A stretch of 64,000 nt of DNA from DATJGR01 sp963812255 (GTDB lineage Bacteria > Pseudomonadota > Gammaproteobacteria > Pseudomonadales > Azotimanducaceae): assembly GCA_963812255.1 (NCBI GenBank), contig CAWEUM010000003.1, positions 1,364,001-1,428,000 of the forward strand, in the 5' to 3' direction. Each line of letters begins with the position of its first letter. Position 1 is the stretch's first letter. This document shows positions 62,407-64,000 of this stretch, in pieces. The notes under the pieces are model-generated. The model made no database searches, was not told where the DNA came from, and saw nothing but the letters and a program-made list of their open reading frames with translations. A program made the position numbers and the translations under genes.

Positions 62407-63858
62407 CTTAGGTTCAAGGAGTCGTTGCAACACCGGTTGCTTGAGCTGTGGATAGTAACTCCTCGAGTGCTTCGACTGGCGCCTTCCATCCGAGGGTTTT
62501 GCGAGGCCTGCTGTTGAGAGCAGCAGCCACTGCGTCGAGCTCATGCTCGCCATATCGACTGAGGTCGGTACCCTTCGGAAAGTACTGCCGCAATAGCCCG
62601 TTGGTGTTCTCGTTGGTACCCCGTTGCCAAGGACTCCGTGGATCGCAGAAGTAAATCGCCAAGCCGGTGTCGATCCGCAACTGTGTATGTTGGGCCATCT
62701 CCGCACCCTGATCCCAAGTCAGCGATTTGCGGAGCTGTTCCGGCAACGTGGCGATCTTCGCAGCGATGGCATCGCGGACAGCTTCGGCACCATGGCCGGC
62801 TAGCGCCGGCCCGTTCTTGGCTCTGGTGCTTGAGGTATGTCCCGCCATCGGCGGCAAATGCAGCAACATCGTGAACCGTGTTGTACGTTCAACCAAGGTG
62901 CCGATCGCAGAGCTTTGCAAGCCGATGACTAGGTCGCCTTCCCAGTGACCAGGTACAGCGCGCTCAGCGACCTCGGCCGGCCGCTGGCTGATCATCACCT
63001 CAGGAGCGATGAAGTTTTTTCCGCGCTGCTGTGTTCTGGCACGTGGCACCCGCAGAGCCCGACCGGTGCGCAGGCATGCGGATAGCTCGCGCCGCAGCGC
63101 TCCGCGGCCTTGAACGTAAAGTGATTGGTAGATGGCTTCGTGGGAGATCCGCATAGTCTCGTCATCGGGGTAGTCGATACGCAGCCGGCGACTGATCTGC
63201 TCTGGACTCCAGCAAGTGCCCCACCGTCGGTCCGCACGGCGGCCGTGACGTCGCCCCCTCCAGGATACGTTGGGTCCCAAGATCGGTCGGCCCTTGGCAT
63301 CCGTGACCGCGCCTGCAAGCCTGTTTTGCACGTAGAGTCGCAGTGGTTCGTTCTCCACGAGCTTGGCAGTCTTGGGGCGCTTGGCAGCCCGCTCGGCTTT
63401 CCACTGCGCAACCGTAGCGCGGTACTTCAGTGTACCGCCACGAGTCTCTGCATTACGACGCAGCTCGCGCGAGATTGTCGAAGGTGATCGGCCTAAGCAT
63501 CGGGCGATCTCGCGAATTCCACACCCCTGAGCTCGCAACAATGCAAGCTCCTCGCGCTCACCAAACGACAGATAACGCTTCGAGCCCGGCGCCAAACTGA
63601 TCGACGGCATTCCACCAGCCTCTCGAAACCACCGCGTCCCCACCGGCTGCGACACGCCGCACGCTAACGCGGCGGATTCACTCTGCATCCCTTCCGCGAT
63701 GCACTTCCAAAACGCCTGTCTGGCTTCACGCTGATTGACGCATGGCCGACCTGGCGAGCGCATTGGCTCCCGACCTGTCTGCTGCGTTGTCCAACCTCTT
63801 GGTCGTCCCATCTAACACCTCCCATCTGGAGATGTTGCAACGACCGATGGAATCCGCC
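62407..63858 (-). mobile_element. IS30-family insertion sequence, complete
   Basis: 1452 bp. Both ends carry GTCGTTGCAACA exactly 14 bp inside the border (62421-62432, and its complement at 63833-63844), with partial identity in the outer 14 bp. The host CTG is duplicated: 62404-62406 and 63859-63861. Excising the segment plus one CTG restores the IS3 orfB frame. Confidence 0.85.
62414..63811 (-). CDS. IS30 family transposase
   Basis: 465 residues from ATG 63811, with GGGAGG 7 nt upstream; a second ATG at 63763 is weaker. N-terminal HTH (REARQAFWKCIAEGMQSESA; LALLRAQGCGIREIARCLGRSPSTISRELRR) and DDE core: GHWEGDLVIG (Asp), LTWDQGAEMAQH (Asp), NENTNGLLRQYFPKGTDL (Glu region). The frame is complete, so the element may be active. 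It ends 7 bp from the left border. Confidence 0.95.
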   Translation of the reverse strand: MGRPRGWTTQQTGREPMRSPGRPCVNQREARQAFWKCIAEGMQSESAALACGVSQPVGTRWFREAGGMPSISLAPGSKRYLSFGEREELALLRAQGCGIREIARCLGRSPSTISRELRRNAETRGGTLKYRATVAQWKAERAAKRPKTAKLVENEPLRLYVQNRLAGAVTDAKGRPILGPNVSWRGRRHGRRADRRWGTCWSPEQISRRLRIDYPDDETMRISHEAIYQSLYVQGRGALRRELSACLRTGRALRVPRARTQQRGKNFIAPEVMISQRPAEVAERAVPGHWEGDLVIGLQSSAIGTLVERTTRFTMLLHLPPMAGHTSSTRAKNGPALAGHGAEAVRDAIAAKIATLPEQLRKSLTWDQGAEMAQHTQLRIDTGLAIYFCDPRSPWQRGTNENTNGLLRQYFPKGTDLSRYGEHELDAVAAALNSRPRKTLGWKAPVEALEELLSTAQATGVATTP

Positions 63859-64000
63859 CTGAACACCGCGGTCACTATGATGTATCAGCGTGTTCTGGTC
63901 GGCCGCATCTCGGTCGTAAAGTGCTTGCTCCAACGCATCCAGCGCTAAGTCGCTGCGCAGCGAACTCGAGACACGCCAGCCGACGATACGGCGCGCAAAC

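Larger units (their letters stand above)
62106..64000 (-). mobile_element. IS3-family element, interrupted and continuing past the window
   Basis: The orfB sequence lies at 62110-62406 and 63859-64000 on the minus strand and is continuous once the IS30 element between them is removed. The left edge near 62106 is inferred from the stop codon of orfB; terminal repeats were not verified. Confidence 0.75.
62110..64000 (-). pseudogene. IS3 orfB transposase split by IS30 insertion
   Basis: The upstream part (63999-63859) reads FARRIVGWRVSSSLRSDLAL, LEQALYDR and IHHSDRGVQ (catalytic Asp region). The downstream part (62403 to 62110) continues YLSIRYTERLAEAG, GDSYDNALAET with the catalytic Glu, and WFNNRRLLEPIGNVPPAE. 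Both joined in frame at the CAG codon that is duplicated around the IS30 element. N-terminus beyond the window. Confidence 0.85.

Overview
The window looks like chromosomal DNA of a GC-rich gammaproteobacterium, roughly 60% G+C by eye. Two gene orders support this: glyA-nrdR-ribD-ribH-nusB-thiL-pgpA, and rpsF-rpsR-rplI-dnaB-radA with rlmB-rnr beside it. I cannot name a genus. An uncultivated or poorly sampled lineage near Steroidobacteraceae or Nevskiales is a guess.

Region 1 (1-20.6 kb) is mixed accessory metabolism. It holds an atypical SDR end, a class-III aminotransferase/phospho-lyase with an adjoining small-molecule kinase, a DedA-rhodanese fusion, an Erm-like 23S rRNA methyltransferase and an FMN reductase. 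These are followed by a glutaminase-STAS-cNMP fusion divergent from a DUF3336 patatin, a sterol-desaturase-like hydroxylase and an APC permease. A tightly packed tapT / 5'-3' exonuclease / patatin-barrel (type Vd) operon follows. The region ends with outer-membrane and periplasmic proteins and a convergent cytochrome b561 / cytochrome c' pair.

Region 2 (21-37.5 kb) is the conserved core: xseB-ispA, pgpA-thiL-nusB-ribH-ribD-nrdR-glyA (ribE and ribBA are absent from their usual place), ettA, radA, dnaB, rplI-rpsR-rpsF, rlmB and rnr. Three copies of a GGGTCAGAG palindrome family lie between these genes. One sits beside a possible 22-residue hydrophobic peptide gene.

Region 3 (37.5-45.4 kb) starts at tRNA-Leu(CAG) and looks like a decayed integrative island. 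It contains an integrase N-terminal stub, paired 8-bp repeats, a frameshifted two-repeat DNA-binding gene, two TIR-transmembrane-TPR proteins (the first about 45-50% G+C) and the stub of a third TPR/TolB-like protein. An LLM oxidoreductase and an aldo/keto reductase follow.

Region 4 (45.4-59.9 kb) is a catabolic block. It holds a PQQ quinohemoprotein alcohol dehydrogenase with a lanthanide-type Asp, an SDR, an FGGY sugar kinase coupled to an APH-type kinase, and a propeller lactonase. It continues with an ArsR/SRPBCC pair carrying a clear operator, a KDPG-type aldolase, an amidohydrolase/deacetylase, a DgaE-type PLP ammonia lyase and a PhyH dioxygenase, then an alpha/beta hydrolase and GltS. 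The most coherent reading is PTS-independent degradation of an (N-acylated) amino-sugar acid such as D-glucosaminate.

Region 5 (60.1-64 kb) starts at tRNA-Ala(CGC) and is a second integration scar: a truncated P4-type integrase joined to a GST fragment, one intact and one truncated small membrane protein gene of related context, and an IS3 element interrupted by a complete IS30 element with a 3-bp target duplication.

All assignments come from reading translated sequence and motifs. No database search or computed statistic was available.
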